The notes beneath the pieces are model-generated. The model was not told where the DNA came from. It saw nothing but the letters and a program-made list of their open reading frames with translations, and ran no database searches. Shown here piece after piece: positions 7,327 through 14,845 of a DNA stretch of 21,781 nucleotides. Within the stretch, counting starts at the first letter, position 1. Each line of letters opens with the position of its first letter. A program made the position numbers and the translations under genes. Source of the DNA: Caldifarciminota bacterium (lineage in GTDB: Bacteria > WOR-3 > Hydrothermia > UBA1063 > CAJXJZ01); assembly GCA_027073945.1 (NCBI GenBank), contig JALTEL010000329.1, positions 1-21,781 on the forward strand, written 5' to 3'.

Positions 7327-8326
7327 ACTTTCAGATTATGTAAAAGCATTTGCCAACCTGGAAAATCTTAGAGCCTTAAGCAATATTGACTATGGCAATT
7401 ACCTGAAGGATATGTTGGTACATACTGCTTGCAACTATACAAAACTCGTTAAATACAATAATTTAAAAGCACAGTACAAAAGGGTACTGGCTGTGCTTCC
7501 CGGGAACATTCCTCTCGTGGCTTTTCAGCTTATGCCTATTGCATTGATATATAACATTTGCATCGATTTTAAACTTTCAAACGCTGAAAAAAGGCTTTTG
7601 CCGGCATTCTTGTCTTTTCTCGCCAGCAAAGACCCGCAACTGAGCAAAAAATTCGGATACTTTTACATTGATAGAAACAAACTGTTAAATAAGATACGGG
7701 AGTATGATTTTGTTTTTCTCATAGGCAGTGATAGTTTAAAAAAAGTTGCAAAAGACCTTAAAAAGCCCTTCAGATTTTTCGGTCCCAAATTCTCAATCGG
7801 TTTTATGAACGATGATGGGGAACAAATATTGAAGGGTATTGCAGAAGATAACATCTATTTCGATACAGAAGGATGCCTGTCATTGAGAATATTGTTTGTA
7901 AATGCGCAATTCAAACTACACAAGCTTATTGCGGCATTCAAAGCCGTATCAGCCAACATTCCGCCTGCTTCGAATTTCAACGCTGATGCATTCATATACA
8001 ATGTACACAGTCTTTTTGGAAGTGTGGTGGGCATACATACAAATGAAAACAGCGCGATAATCGAACTTGAGCATATGGTTAATATCTGGCCCAAAAGGAC
8101 TTTATTTGTGAAGAGAATCCGAACAAAGGATGAAGTACTCAGTTTTCTGGGTAATCTTACTGGCAATATTCAGGCAATTTCAGGTATTTACAATGATGAA
8201 GAGAAACGGTTTTTTGAGCAAAGAACAGGGGTGAGCTTTTTTTCAGAGCATGGCAGACTGCAATATCCTCCTGCTTCTTTTTTGTTTGATAAGGGCATAA
8301 CAATTGAAAACATTATGGAGGTTTGA
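7295..8326 (+). CDS. LuxC-like acyl-CoA/acyl-enzyme reductase
   Basis: A 343-residue reductase of the LuxC family, related to aldehyde dehydrogenases. It takes an acyl group and reduces it with NAD(P)H to the aldehyde. Support comes from the PGNIPLVAFQ segment near residue 70, the GPKFSIGF stretch, and the catalytic-cysteine motif GCLSLR with C194, which corresponds to the family GCLSP motif. It is shorter than bioluminescence LuxC (about 480) but typical of the compact relatives found outside lux operons. The ATG lies inside the LuxE-like gene (32 nt overlap), and the stop is 1 nt before queD. The pairing with LuxE makes a fatty-acid-reductase-like complex the best reading; the acyl chain is not known. 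Confidence 0.85.
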   Translation: MKRDAAILLNKLSDYVKAFANLENLRALSNIDYGNYLKDMLVHTACNYTKLVKYNNLKAQYKRVLAVLPGNIPLVAFQLMPIALIYNICIDFKLSNAEKRLLPAFLSFLASKDPQLSKKFGYFYIDRNKLLNKIREYDFVFLIGSDSLKKVAKDLKKPFRFFGPKFSIGFMNDDGEQILKGIAEDNIYFDTEGCLSLRILFVNAQFKLHKLIAAFKAVSANIPPASNFNADAFIYNVHSLFGSVVGIHTNENSAIIELEHMVNIWPKRTLFVKRIRTKDEVLSFLGNLTGNIQAISGIYNDEEKRFFEQRTGVSFFSEHGRLQYPPASFLFDKGITIENIMEV

Positions 8327-8327
8327 T

Positions 8328-8765
8328 ATGCTAATAACATGGAGTAAGAAGTTTGACGCTGCACACAAAATGTTCAGTTATGAAGGCAAATGCAAATATC
8401 TGCATGGCCATACGTACAGGGTATCTGTAAAATTAGAAGGCCATGCTGATAAAAATGGCATGGTGTGCGATTTTAACATACTGAAAGATATCATAATAAA
8501 CTTTTACGACCACAAAACAATTCTCAATCAGGCAGACCCCATTGTAGAATGTCTTAAAAATACTGGACAACCTGTTATATTGTTTAATGGAAACCCTACA
8601 GCCGAAAATATCGCAAAGCAGATAGCCGTGCAAATAATGGGCAACACCAATGCAGAAAAAGTAGAAGTAACTCTCTGTGAGACCGAGGAGCAGTGCGCAA
8701 TTTTCAGTTTGTTGCAGGGAGAGGACGTGGATATAAAATGGGAAATAGTAAACTTCCAATTGTAG
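8328..8765 (+). CDS. queD: 6-carboxy-5,6,7,8-tetrahydropterin synthase QueD
   Basis: QueD converts 7,8-dihydroneopterin triphosphate to 6-carboxytetrahydropterin, the second step of preQ0 and queuosine synthesis. The 145-residue protein has zinc ligands H13, H26 and H28. Its catalytic motif CxxxHGH (C22 to H28) has the spacing typical of QueD rather than of eukaryotic-type pyruvoyl-tetrahydropterin synthases. The later CDFNILKD, DHK and CETEEQCAIF segments also fit. I chose ATG 8328, which has GGAGG at 8317-8321, over an in-frame TTG at 8304 inside luxC. It is followed by queE with an overlap of 28 nt. QueC and QueF are not in the window. Confidence 0.93.
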   Translation: MLITWSKKFDAAHKMFSYEGKCKYLHGHTYRVSVKLEGHADKNGMVCDFNILKDIIINFYDHKTILNQADPIVECLKNTGQPVILFNGNPTAENIAKQIAVQIMGNTNAEKVEVTLCETEEQCAIFSLLQGEDVDIKWEIVNFQL

Positions 8766-9427
8766 AGACTTTTGTATCCATACAGGGGGAAGGCCCTCTT
8801 ACGGGCAGAAGGGCTCTTTTTATCAGATTGGCAGGGTGTAATTTAAGATGCGCCTATTGTGATACAGGATATGCACTTTCTCCTGACAATAGCAAAAAAA
8901 TGACCTATCAGGAATTATACAATGTCATACTATCTGATTACTATGCCCATACATCTCATATTGTAATAACAGGAGGCGAACCTTTATTATACGCAGATAC
9001 AATCGCATTGCTCATAGTAAAATTGATGGAATATGCCAGTATTATTGAGATAGAAACAAATGGCACAATTATGCCCGGAGATATTTACAAAATTCCTAAC
9101 GTGCATTTCAATGTATCTCCCAAACTATCCAACAGTGGCGTCAAACGTGCAGATAGATATAAAAAAGATGTGCTTTCATTTTATTCAAATATTGAAAACT
9201 CTATTTTCAAATTTGTCGTATCAAACAAAAAGGACGTGGAAGAAGTCAAAAGTATGGTGAATGAGTTTTATATTCCCAATAATCGTGTATTTTTAATGCC
9301 TCTCGCCTCAACAAAAAAATCCATAGGTGAAAATGCATCAAAGGTTGCCGAATTGGCAATTAAAAACCAATTTAATTACTCGGACAGACTTCAGATAAGA
9401 TTATGGGGTAATAAGAGGGGAAGATGA
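8738..9427 (+). CDS. queE: 7-carboxy-7-deazaguanine synthase QueE (radical SAM)
   Basis: QueE rearranges 6-carboxytetrahydropterin, the QueD product, to 7-carboxy-7-deazaguanine with a radical SAM cluster. The 229-residue protein shows the QueE signature SIQGEGPLTGRRALFIRL followed by the cluster cysteines C34, C38 and C41 (CxxxCxxC) and then DT. The SAM-binding TGGEPL motif follows. An in-frame GTG at 8693 is possible, but ATG 8738 places the SIQGEG motif at the usual distance from the N-terminus and has purine-rich sequence upstream. The start lies inside queD and the end overlaps the next gene by 4 nt. Confidence 0.93.
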   Translation: MGNSKLPIVETFVSIQGEGPLTGRRALFIRLAGCNLRCAYCDTGYALSPDNSKKMTYQELYNVILSDYYAHTSHIVITGGEPLLYADTIALLIVKLMEYASIIEIETNGTIMPGDIYKIPNVHFNVSPKLSNSGVKRADRYKKDVLSFYSNIENSIFKFVVSNKKDVEEVKSMVNEFYIPNNRVFLMPLASTKKSIGENASKVAELAIKNQFNYSDRLQIRLWGNKRGR

Positions 9428-9834
9428 ACATACCTGCAATATTTTTGCTTATATTTTCTCAAACAGCATACATTCCCCTACCCCTTGGAAAAGATACGTT
9501 ATACCTTGAACTTGCAGTGACAAAAGCACAGCAGGAGAGGGGACTTATGTACAGGGATACATTGCCCGAAAACAGAGGCATGCTATTTATCTTCGACAGA
9601 GCTGACACACAATATTTCTGGATGAAAAATACCCTGATACCGCTTGCCATAGCTTTCCTTGATTCAAACGGAGTGGTTTTGAATATAGAGGCAGGAGTGC
9701 CGTTATCTGAAAAAACAATTAAATCCAGAGGAAAATCAACTTATGTAATAGAGACAAATGCGGGTTATTTTAAAAATCATCATATCAAAATGGGGGATAC
9801 ACTGCTTATTCCTGAAGCTCTTGGTTTAAGATAA
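9424..9834 (+). CDS. Exported DUF192 family protein
   Basis: A 136-residue protein with a cleavable-looking signal peptide (about residues 1-16) followed by one DUF192 domain. The family hallmarks are present: ERGLMYR, GMLFIF, and FWMKNTLIPLAIAFLD. DUF192 proteins are small beta-barrels of unknown function, often exported in bacteria and archaea. It overlaps queE by ATGA and is the last gene of the long operon; I see no hairpin terminator between its stop and the tRNA-Gln promoter. Its link to its neighbours is not evident. Confidence 0.9.
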   Translation: MNIPAIFLLIFSQTAYIPLPLGKDTLYLELAVTKAQQERGLMYRDTLPENRGMLFIFDRADTQYFWMKNTLIPLAIAFLDSNGVVLNIEAGVPLSEKTIKSRGKSTYVIETNAGYFKNHHIKMGDTLLIPEALGLR

Positions 9835-9840
9835 ATATTT

Positions 9841-9869
9841 TTGACTGTCCTTATATTTTAAATTAAAAT
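9841..9869 (+). promoter_or_regulatory. Promoter of tRNA-Gln (and probably ftcD)
   Basis: TTGACT (9841-9846) and TAAAAT (9864-9869) are 17 nt apart. The tRNA begins 10 nt after the -10 box. The 27 nt between the tRNA and the next gene leave no room for another promoter. Confidence 0.65.
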
Positions 9870-9879
9870 ATACTCACTC

Positions 9880-9951
9880 TGGGGCATCGTCTAATTGGCA
9901 GGACACAGGATTTTGGTTCCTGCAATCGTGGTTCGAATCCACGTGCCCCAG
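9880..9951 (+). tRNA. tRNA-Gln (anticodon TTG)
   Basis: Acceptor arms TGGGGCA (9880-9886) and TGCCCCA (9944-9950) pair fully and G9951 is the discriminator. The U1 start is typical of bacterial tRNA-Gln. Stem CAGGA/TCCTG holds a 7-nt loop with TTG at 9913-9915. The T loop is GGTTCGAATCC. No CCA is encoded. Confidence 0.96.
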
Positions 9952-9978
9952 CTTAAATAAAAGACAAAAGGAGGCGGA

Positions 9979-11637
9979 ATGGATAAAATCGTTGAATGCG
10001 TGCCAAATTTCAGTGAGGGACGGAACCTGAATATAATAAAAAGCATAACAGATGAAATTTCGGATACTGAAGGAGTGAAGCTGCTTGATGTTGACCCCGG
10101 TAAAGCTACCAATAGAACAGTGGTGACATTTGCAGGCTCACCTGAAGGCGTTGCAGAAGCCGCATTTAAAGCTATTAAAAAGGCCTCCTCGCTTATTGAT
10201 ATGAGGAAACACAAAGGAGAACATCCCAGGTTGGGCGCAACTGATGTTGTTCCATTCGTCCCTGTTAAAGGTGTTACAATGGAAGAATGCGTTGAAATTG
10301 CCCGTCAAGTTGGGAAAAGGGTTGCTGAAGAGTTGAAAATACCCGTTTATCTATATGAAAACGCTGCCACAAGCCCTGAAAGACAAAACCTTTCCAATAT
10401 ACGTAAAGGCGAATATGAAGGCCTGCCTGAAAAACTGAAAGACCCTGCATGGAAGCCAGATTTTGGCGCCCCAGTATTCAATGAGCGGGCAGGGGCTACT
10501 GTAATAGGTGCAAGGGAATTTTTAATTGCATATAACGTAAATTTGAACACACGAGACAAAAAAATCGCTAACAAAATTGCCAAAGAAATACGCGAAAGGG
10601 GAAAAATCGTAAAGGATGAACGTGGTAATAAAATCCAGGTACCAGGCAAACTTAAATATGTAAAAGCCATTGGATGGTACATAGAGGAATACAAAATAGC
10701 TCAAATATCCATAAATCTCACAAATTTCAGAAAAACTGCCTTATACAAAGTATTTGAAACTGCCGAAGAAGAAGCAAGAAACTTCGGATTGCGCGTTACT
10801 GGCAGTGAGATAGTAGGTCTTGTCCCGTTCGATGCCCTCTATGAAGCCGGTGTTCATTTCCTCGCAAAACAGGGGAAAAACACGGGCGTTCCCGAGCAGG
10901 AAATCATTGACATAGCAATTAAATCTCTCGGTTTATCCGATGTATCTGAATTTAAACCTGAAGAAAAAATAATTGAATACAGACTGAAAGACACTGATAA
11001 AAAAAGACTTGTTGATATGAGTATAGAGAATTTTGTTGATGAGCTTTCCACGGATTCACCTGCCCCTGGTGGAGGCAGCGTATCCGCACTATCAGGGTCA
11101 CTTGCTGCGTCTCTTGTATCCATGGTGGCAAATTTAACATTTGGGAAAAAGAAATACCTGGCATTCAACGATGAGATGGAAAAAATATCACAGGAAGCAC
11201 AAAAAATCAAAAAAGATTACCTGAAACTCATTGATGATGATACCATTGCTTTCAATCTCGTTATGGAAGCGTTTAGATTACCCAAAAAAACAGATGCGGA
11301 CAGGGAAATACGCAATAAATCCATACTCAAGGCAAATAAAGGGGCAACACTTGTTCCTATGAGGGTCTTGAGAAAATGTACGGAACTTCTGACAGCCTGT
11401 TCTCTGGTAACAGAACATGGTAATGTCAATTCGGTAAGTGACAGTGGAGTAGCCGCACTGCAAATCAAATCGGCAGCAGAGGGGGCATACTTAAATATAC
11501 TTATAAATCTGAAAGGAATTGATGATAAGACATTTACGGATGAAATAAAAAAGGAGGCCGATATGATAATGAATGAAGTCAAAAATAAAACAGACGAAAT
11601 ACTTAAAAAAGTTTATAAAAAATACAGGGAGGCATAG
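9979..11637 (+). CDS. ftcD: Bifunctional glutamate formimidoyltransferase / formimidoyl-THF cyclodeaminase
   Basis: A 552-residue fusion like the animal enzyme FTCD (about 541 residues). The N-terminal transferase (about 1-330) moves the formimino group from N-formimino-glutamate to tetrahydrofolate. Its catalytic His is H82 in KGEHPRLGATD, the same number as in the pig enzyme. The C-terminal cyclodeaminase (about 348-545, with the SPAPGGGSVSALSGSLAASL motif) releases ammonia to give 5,10-methenyl-THF. The pathway is histidine degradation feeding one-carbon metabolism; no hutH, hutU or hutI is present in the window. AAAGGAGG at 9967-9974 precedes the ATG by 4 nt. The gene starts 27 nt after tRNA-Gln and shares its promoter. 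Confidence 0.95.
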   Translation: MDKIVECVPNFSEGRNLNIIKSITDEISDTEGVKLLDVDPGKATNRTVVTFAGSPEGVAEAAFKAIKKASSLIDMRKHKGEHPRLGATDVVPFVPVKGVTMEECVEIARQVGKRVAEELKIPVYLYENAATSPERQNLSNIRKGEYEGLPEKLKDPAWKPDFGAPVFNERAGATVIGAREFLIAYNVNLNTRDKKIANKIAKEIRERGKIVKDERGNKIQVPGKLKYVKAIGWYIEEYKIAQISINLTNFRKTALYKVFETAEEEARNFGLRVTGSEIVGLVPFDALYEAGVHFLAKQGKNTGVPEQEIIDIAIKSLGLSDVSEFKPEEKIIEYRLKDTDKKRLVDMSIENFVDELSTDSPAPGGGSVSALSGSLAASLVSMVANLTFGKKKYLAFNDEMEKISQEAQKIKKDYLKLIDDDTIAFNLVMEAFRLPKKTDADREIRNKSILKANKGATLVPMRVLRKCTELLTACSLVTEHGNVNSVSDSGVAALQIKSAAEGAYLNILINLKGIDDKTFTDEIKKEADMIMNEVKNKTDEILKKVYKKYREA

Positions 11638-11638
11638 G

Positions 11639-12403
11639 ATGAAAAAGTTGATTTTTATTGCAATTAGCCTATCTATAATAGTCACCTCTCAGTACGGATG
11701 CGGCTGTCTGCGCACAGGCATATCCGTATCAGCAAATGGACCTTCGATTAATATAAACCCAACTATAAGCCCCAAAGTAAACATATCTCCATATTCAAAT
11801 CAGATAATGGGGCAATATGCTCAATTAGCCTTTGGCTATGCTTTTGGAGTGGGGGGATACTGGATATGGCAGAGTCCCCTTGCTGAAGGTGAATGGACAA
11901 AATGGATTATAACTAACGGAAAAAACGACAAATACAATGTTGAGAAGGCTTTTCTCAAAAAAACAGAAAATGGAAAAGAATGGTGGAGAGTTTCATATCA
12001 ATCGGTTGATCAGGATACAAATACTGTGATATTTGAAGGATTATTCACTTCCGATATGGGAGAACTGAGAAGGCTAAGGGGTAAAATTGGCAATGAAGAG
12101 CCGAGAGAAATACCCGTAACAGAGGGAACCTATGTGTATTCAAAGCCTGTAAAACTTACAAAAGAATCATTACAGGGCGCTACAATTGGTATTGAAAATG
12201 TGACAGTACCTGCCGGGACATTTTCTTCAAAACATGTTAAATACTCCTCGCTGACCGGAGGCTTTGTTGAATGGTGGATAAACAGCAAAGTACCCGGAGG
12301 TATAGTGAAATACAGAGTGACTGACAACGACGGAAAGGTGCAGTTCACTTCTGTTTTGAAATCTTTTGGCAACGGAGCAACAACAATTTTAAACTCCTAT
12401 TGA
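11639..12403 (+). CDS. Probable lipoprotein of unknown function
   Basis: A 254-residue exported protein. I chose ATG 11639, with AGGGAGG 6 nt upstream, over a start 66 nt earlier inside ftcD, because it gives a classical signal sequence (MKK, then a hydrophobic stretch). That signal is followed by YGCGC at 19-23; C21 is the probable lipidated residue, although the lipobox is not ideal. The middle contains Trp-rich beta segments. The C-terminal part has a VTVPAGTF motif followed by EWWIN and VPGGIVKY, a pattern seen in periplasmic DUF3108-like beta proteins. No catalytic residues are apparent. It starts 1 nt after the ftcD stop, so the two are coupled, and cysS follows after 30 nt. Confidence 0.72.
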   Translation: MKKLIFIAISLSIIVTSQYGCGCLRTGISVSANGPSININPTISPKVNISPYSNQIMGQYAQLAFGYAFGVGGYWIWQSPLAEGEWTKWIITNGKNDKYNVEKAFLKKTENGKEWWRVSYQSVDQDTNTVIFEGLFTSDMGELRRLRGKIGNEEPREIPVTEGTYVYSKPVKLTKESLQGATIGIENVTVPAGTFSSKHVKYSSLTGGFVEWWINSKVPGGIVKYRVTDNDGKVQFTSVLKSFGNGATTILNSY

Positions 12404-12433
12404 AGATAAAAAAGGATTATAGCGGAGTATCCT

Positions 12434-13756
12434 ATGCTTAAACTTTTTAATACACTATCAGGCAAAGTAGAGACATTTCACCCGATAAACACCGGTAAAA
12501 TCGGCATTTATATGTGCGGTATGACAGTACAGGACAGACCGCATCTCGGTCATATCCGCTCCTTTATCATAGGCGACGTATTGAGGCGATATCTTGAATA
12601 CACGGGCAACAGTGTTGAGTACGTCCAGAATTTCACCGATATAGACGACAAAATTATTGAAAGATCAAGAAAGAATAATATTGATTGGAGAGACATAGGC
12701 TGGAAGTATACCAACGAATACTTGAATGCATCGGATATGCTCAATATAAAACGTGCCACACATTATCCAAGAGCAACTCAGTTTATAGAAGAGATAATTG
12801 AACTTGTTCAAATACTGATTGAAAAAGGGTTCGCTTATGTAACAGAAGATAAAAGCATTTATTATGATGTATCAAAATTTCCTGGATACGGCAAGCTCTC
12901 CGGGAAAAATATATCAGAGCTTAAACAGGGGGCTCGTGTGCAGCCCGACCCATATAAAAGAAACCCGTTTGACTTTGCTATATGGAAGGCACAGAAGCCC
13001 GGAGAACCTTATTGGCATTCTCCATGGGGCAGAGGCAGGCCTGGATGGCACATAGAGTGTTCCGCAATGTCAACGCATTTTTTAGGCCAGCCATTCGATA
13101 TCCATATGGGAGGACAGGACCTTATATTCCCGCATCACGAAGATGAAATCGCTCAATCAGAAGCTGCTTTTGACAAACAATTCGTTAACTACTGGGTTCA
13201 CATCGGATTTATGAACATAAAAGGAGAGAAAATGTCCAAATCAACAGGATTATTTTTTGCCATATCCGATATACTTAAAGAATTTGAACCGGACGCTGTA
13301 AGACTTTTTATATTACAAAAACATTACAGAAGTCCCATAGATTATAATAGAGAATTACTTATGCAAAGTTCCCAGGCACTTACAAAGCTCAATCATATAC
13401 TGCAACAAACCGACACAAATACAAGGACACTTAACAAATCCTTGCTGCAGAAGTTTGAAGAGGCTATGGATAATGACCTTAATACCCCTACTGTAATCGG
13501 ACAGATTTTTTCCTATATCAGAGAAAATCCGCAGGATACGGCAACACCCTATGTCATTCTTAAAGCTCTGGGGTTCAGAGGCAAGTCCATATCACACGGG
13601 AATTTACTGGATAAAGTCATGCGTATAATTATAGAAACAAGACAGCAATTAAGAGAGCAAAGGCATTTTGAACTTTCTGACGCAATACGGGATAAACTTT
13701 CTTCCATAGGTATAGCCATTGAGGATACTAAAAATGGCAGTAATTGGAAGGCTTAA
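12434..13756 (+). CDS. cysS: Cysteinyl-tRNA synthetase
   Basis: Class I aminoacyl-tRNA synthetase that charges tRNA-Cys. The 440-residue protein has the HIGH-type motif PHLGH (H37, H40) and KMSKS (266-270). The zinc site of the family (C28, C209, H234, E238) is complete. The C-terminal anticodon-binding helical domain is present, although the whole protein is somewhat shorter than E. coli CysS (461). GGAG at 12424-12427 lies 6 nt before the ATG. It follows the lipoprotein gene closely and is probably read from the tRNA-Gln promoter. No T-box leader was seen. Confidence 0.97.
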   Translation: MLKLFNTLSGKVETFHPINTGKIGIYMCGMTVQDRPHLGHIRSFIIGDVLRRYLEYTGNSVEYVQNFTDIDDKIIERSRKNNIDWRDIGWKYTNEYLNASDMLNIKRATHYPRATQFIEEIIELVQILIEKGFAYVTEDKSIYYDVSKFPGYGKLSGKNISELKQGARVQPDPYKRNPFDFAIWKAQKPGEPYWHSPWGRGRPGWHIECSAMSTHFLGQPFDIHMGGQDLIFPHHEDEIAQSEAAFDKQFVNYWVHIGFMNIKGEKMSKSTGLFFAISDILKEFEPDAVRLFILQKHYRSPIDYNRELLMQSSQALTKLNHILQQTDTNTRTLNKSLLQKFEEAMDNDLNTPTVIGQIFSYIRENPQDTATPYVILKALGFRGKSISHGNLLDKVMRIIIETRQQLREQRHFELSDAIRDKLSSIGIAIEDTKNGSNWKA

Positions 13757-13758
13757 AT

Positions 13759-13787
13759 TTGAATGTACCTGCACTTTCGTATATAAT
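13759..13787 (+). promoter_or_regulatory. Promoter of the orphan binding-protein gene
   Basis: TTGAAT (13759-13764) and a perfect TATAAT (13782-13787) are 17 nt apart, immediately after the cysS stop. AAAGGAGG (13797-13804) and the ATG follow. Confidence 0.72.
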
Positions 13788-13810
13788 TTTATAAACAAAG
13801 GAGGATATTA

Positions 13811-14788
13811 ATGAAATTTCTTTTAATAATAGTCAATCTCATACTTGCGGCTGTATTAGTGCTTATAATAGAATATCCGGTTATAAAATCCAGGAAAATC
13901 GTCGACGGTACTGTAACATACACACCCACATTAACCGCACTTCCTCTTTTCGTGGCAAAGGAAGAAGGCTTTTTTGATTCAACAAAGGTTAATGTGAAAA
14001 TGGTTGAAGCGGGCATAAACGGGAATGAGGTTGATGATGTGAAAAACGGAACTTACATTGCAGCTTTCGGGACTGACTGGTCAAATTTTGTTTACAAAGG
14101 AGCCATCAAGCCCGATGCTTTCAAAATAATGTACTCTACTTTTTCTTCTATTGATATGCCTTACACTGCCTTATACGGAAATCCGAGAATTGCGTATAAG
14201 GGTATTAAAGACCTGAAGGGCAAACGTATCGGATATTCGTCTCTTACAAAGGACAATAAATGGGTACGATACATATACCTTCAGTACGGAGGTAAAAATA
14301 AGAATGATCTGACACTACTATCGCTTGGTGTAAATGAGATGGATAGTGCCATTATAAAAAAGAATGTTGATTTCATAGTTGCCAGAGAGCCTGAAAAGTC
14401 CATACTCGGCCTTGATAAAAGACATAATAAGCTTGATGAAAATGCATTTCTCGAACAATATGTCCAGGCTCCATTTCCAGTTGGTGTCGGCTACACTTCA
14501 ATTGCCTGCCTGCAATTTTTCCCTGAACCAACCAAAAGGATTTCAAGAGCTATTTTAATGGCTGTAAAATACATGCGCAATCACCCCGATGTAGCAAGCA
14601 ATATTGCACACAAATACCTTAACATTGATTCTACCGTTACAAACTTTAATGTGCCTTCTTTCAAGATAATGGACGAAATAGACCCATCTGAAATAACAAA
14701 AACAACTGATATGATGCTTAAATCCGAAATTACACTTAAAGAAGCGGATTTCTCTCGCTCTATATTAAAGCCTCAGGAGATTAAATAA
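13811..14788 (+). CDS. NMT1/SsuA-like periplasmic substrate-binding protein, orphan
   Basis: A 325-residue protein with an N-terminal hydrophobic segment (about 3-22) acting as signal peptide or anchor, since no clear cleavage site or lipobox Cys is visible. The rest resembles ABC-type binding proteins of the NMT1/TauA group: a TPTLTALPLFVAKEEGFFD start of lobe one, then DLKGKRIGYSS, and a hinge later. Such proteins usually bind aromatic, pyrimidine or sulfonate compounds. No permease or ATPase gene is nearby. It has its own promoter, a strong ribosome site 6 nt before the ATG, and a terminator directly downstream, so it is probably monocistronic. Its TAA stop is the only in-frame stop before lnt. 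Confidence 0.78.
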   Translation: MKFLLIIVNLILAAVLVLIIEYPVIKSRKIVDGTVTYTPTLTALPLFVAKEEGFFDSTKVNVKMVEAGINGNEVDDVKNGTYIAAFGTDWSNFVYKGAIKPDAFKIMYSTFSSIDMPYTALYGNPRIAYKGIKDLKGKRIGYSSLTKDNKWVRYIYLQYGGKNKNDLTLLSLGVNEMDSAIIKKNVDFIVAREPEKSILGLDKRHNKLDENAFLEQYVQAPFPVGVGYTSIACLQFFPEPTKRISRAILMAVKYMRNHPDVASNIAHKYLNIDSTVTNFNVPSFKIMDEIDPSEITKTTDMMLKSEITLKEADFSRSILKPQEIK

Positions 14789-14805
14789 ATATTTAGAGAT
14801 TTCAT

Positions 14806-14845
14806 AAAAGAGAACAGTTCTGCGTTGTGGGCTGTTCTCTTTTTT
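14806..14845 (+). terminator. Rho-independent terminator overlapping the lnt start
   Basis: GAGAACAG (14810-14817) pairs with CTGTTCTC (14832-14839). Four A residues before it pair with the following U run, giving up to 12 bp. The loop is 14 nt (14818-14831), and six T residues (14840-14845) follow. It lies 18 nt after the binding-protein stop. It also contains the apparent TTG start of lnt (14825) in its loop. Confidence 0.72.

Noticed and set aside
7295..8326. Bioluminescence operon
   Set aside because: Only LuxC- and LuxE-like genes are present; there are no luciferase subunit genes, and the neighbour is an aminotransferase.
8304..8327. Earlier TTG start for queD
   Set aside because: It lies inside luxC with no ribosome site; ATG 8328 has GGAGG at the right distance and gives the usual QueD N-terminus.
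8693..8737. Earlier GTG start for queE
   Set aside because: The added residues do not look like QueE, and ATG 8738 fits the family length; the GTG cannot be fully excluded.
9891..10214. Minus-strand frame across tRNA-Gln and the start of ftcD
   Set aside because: It is antisense to a tRNA and to a well-supported enzyme gene, and shows no domain.
11573..11638. Earlier start for the lipoprotein gene
   Set aside because: It would place 22 charged residues, coded inside ftcD, before the signal sequence; ATG 11639 has AGGGAGG 6 nt upstream.
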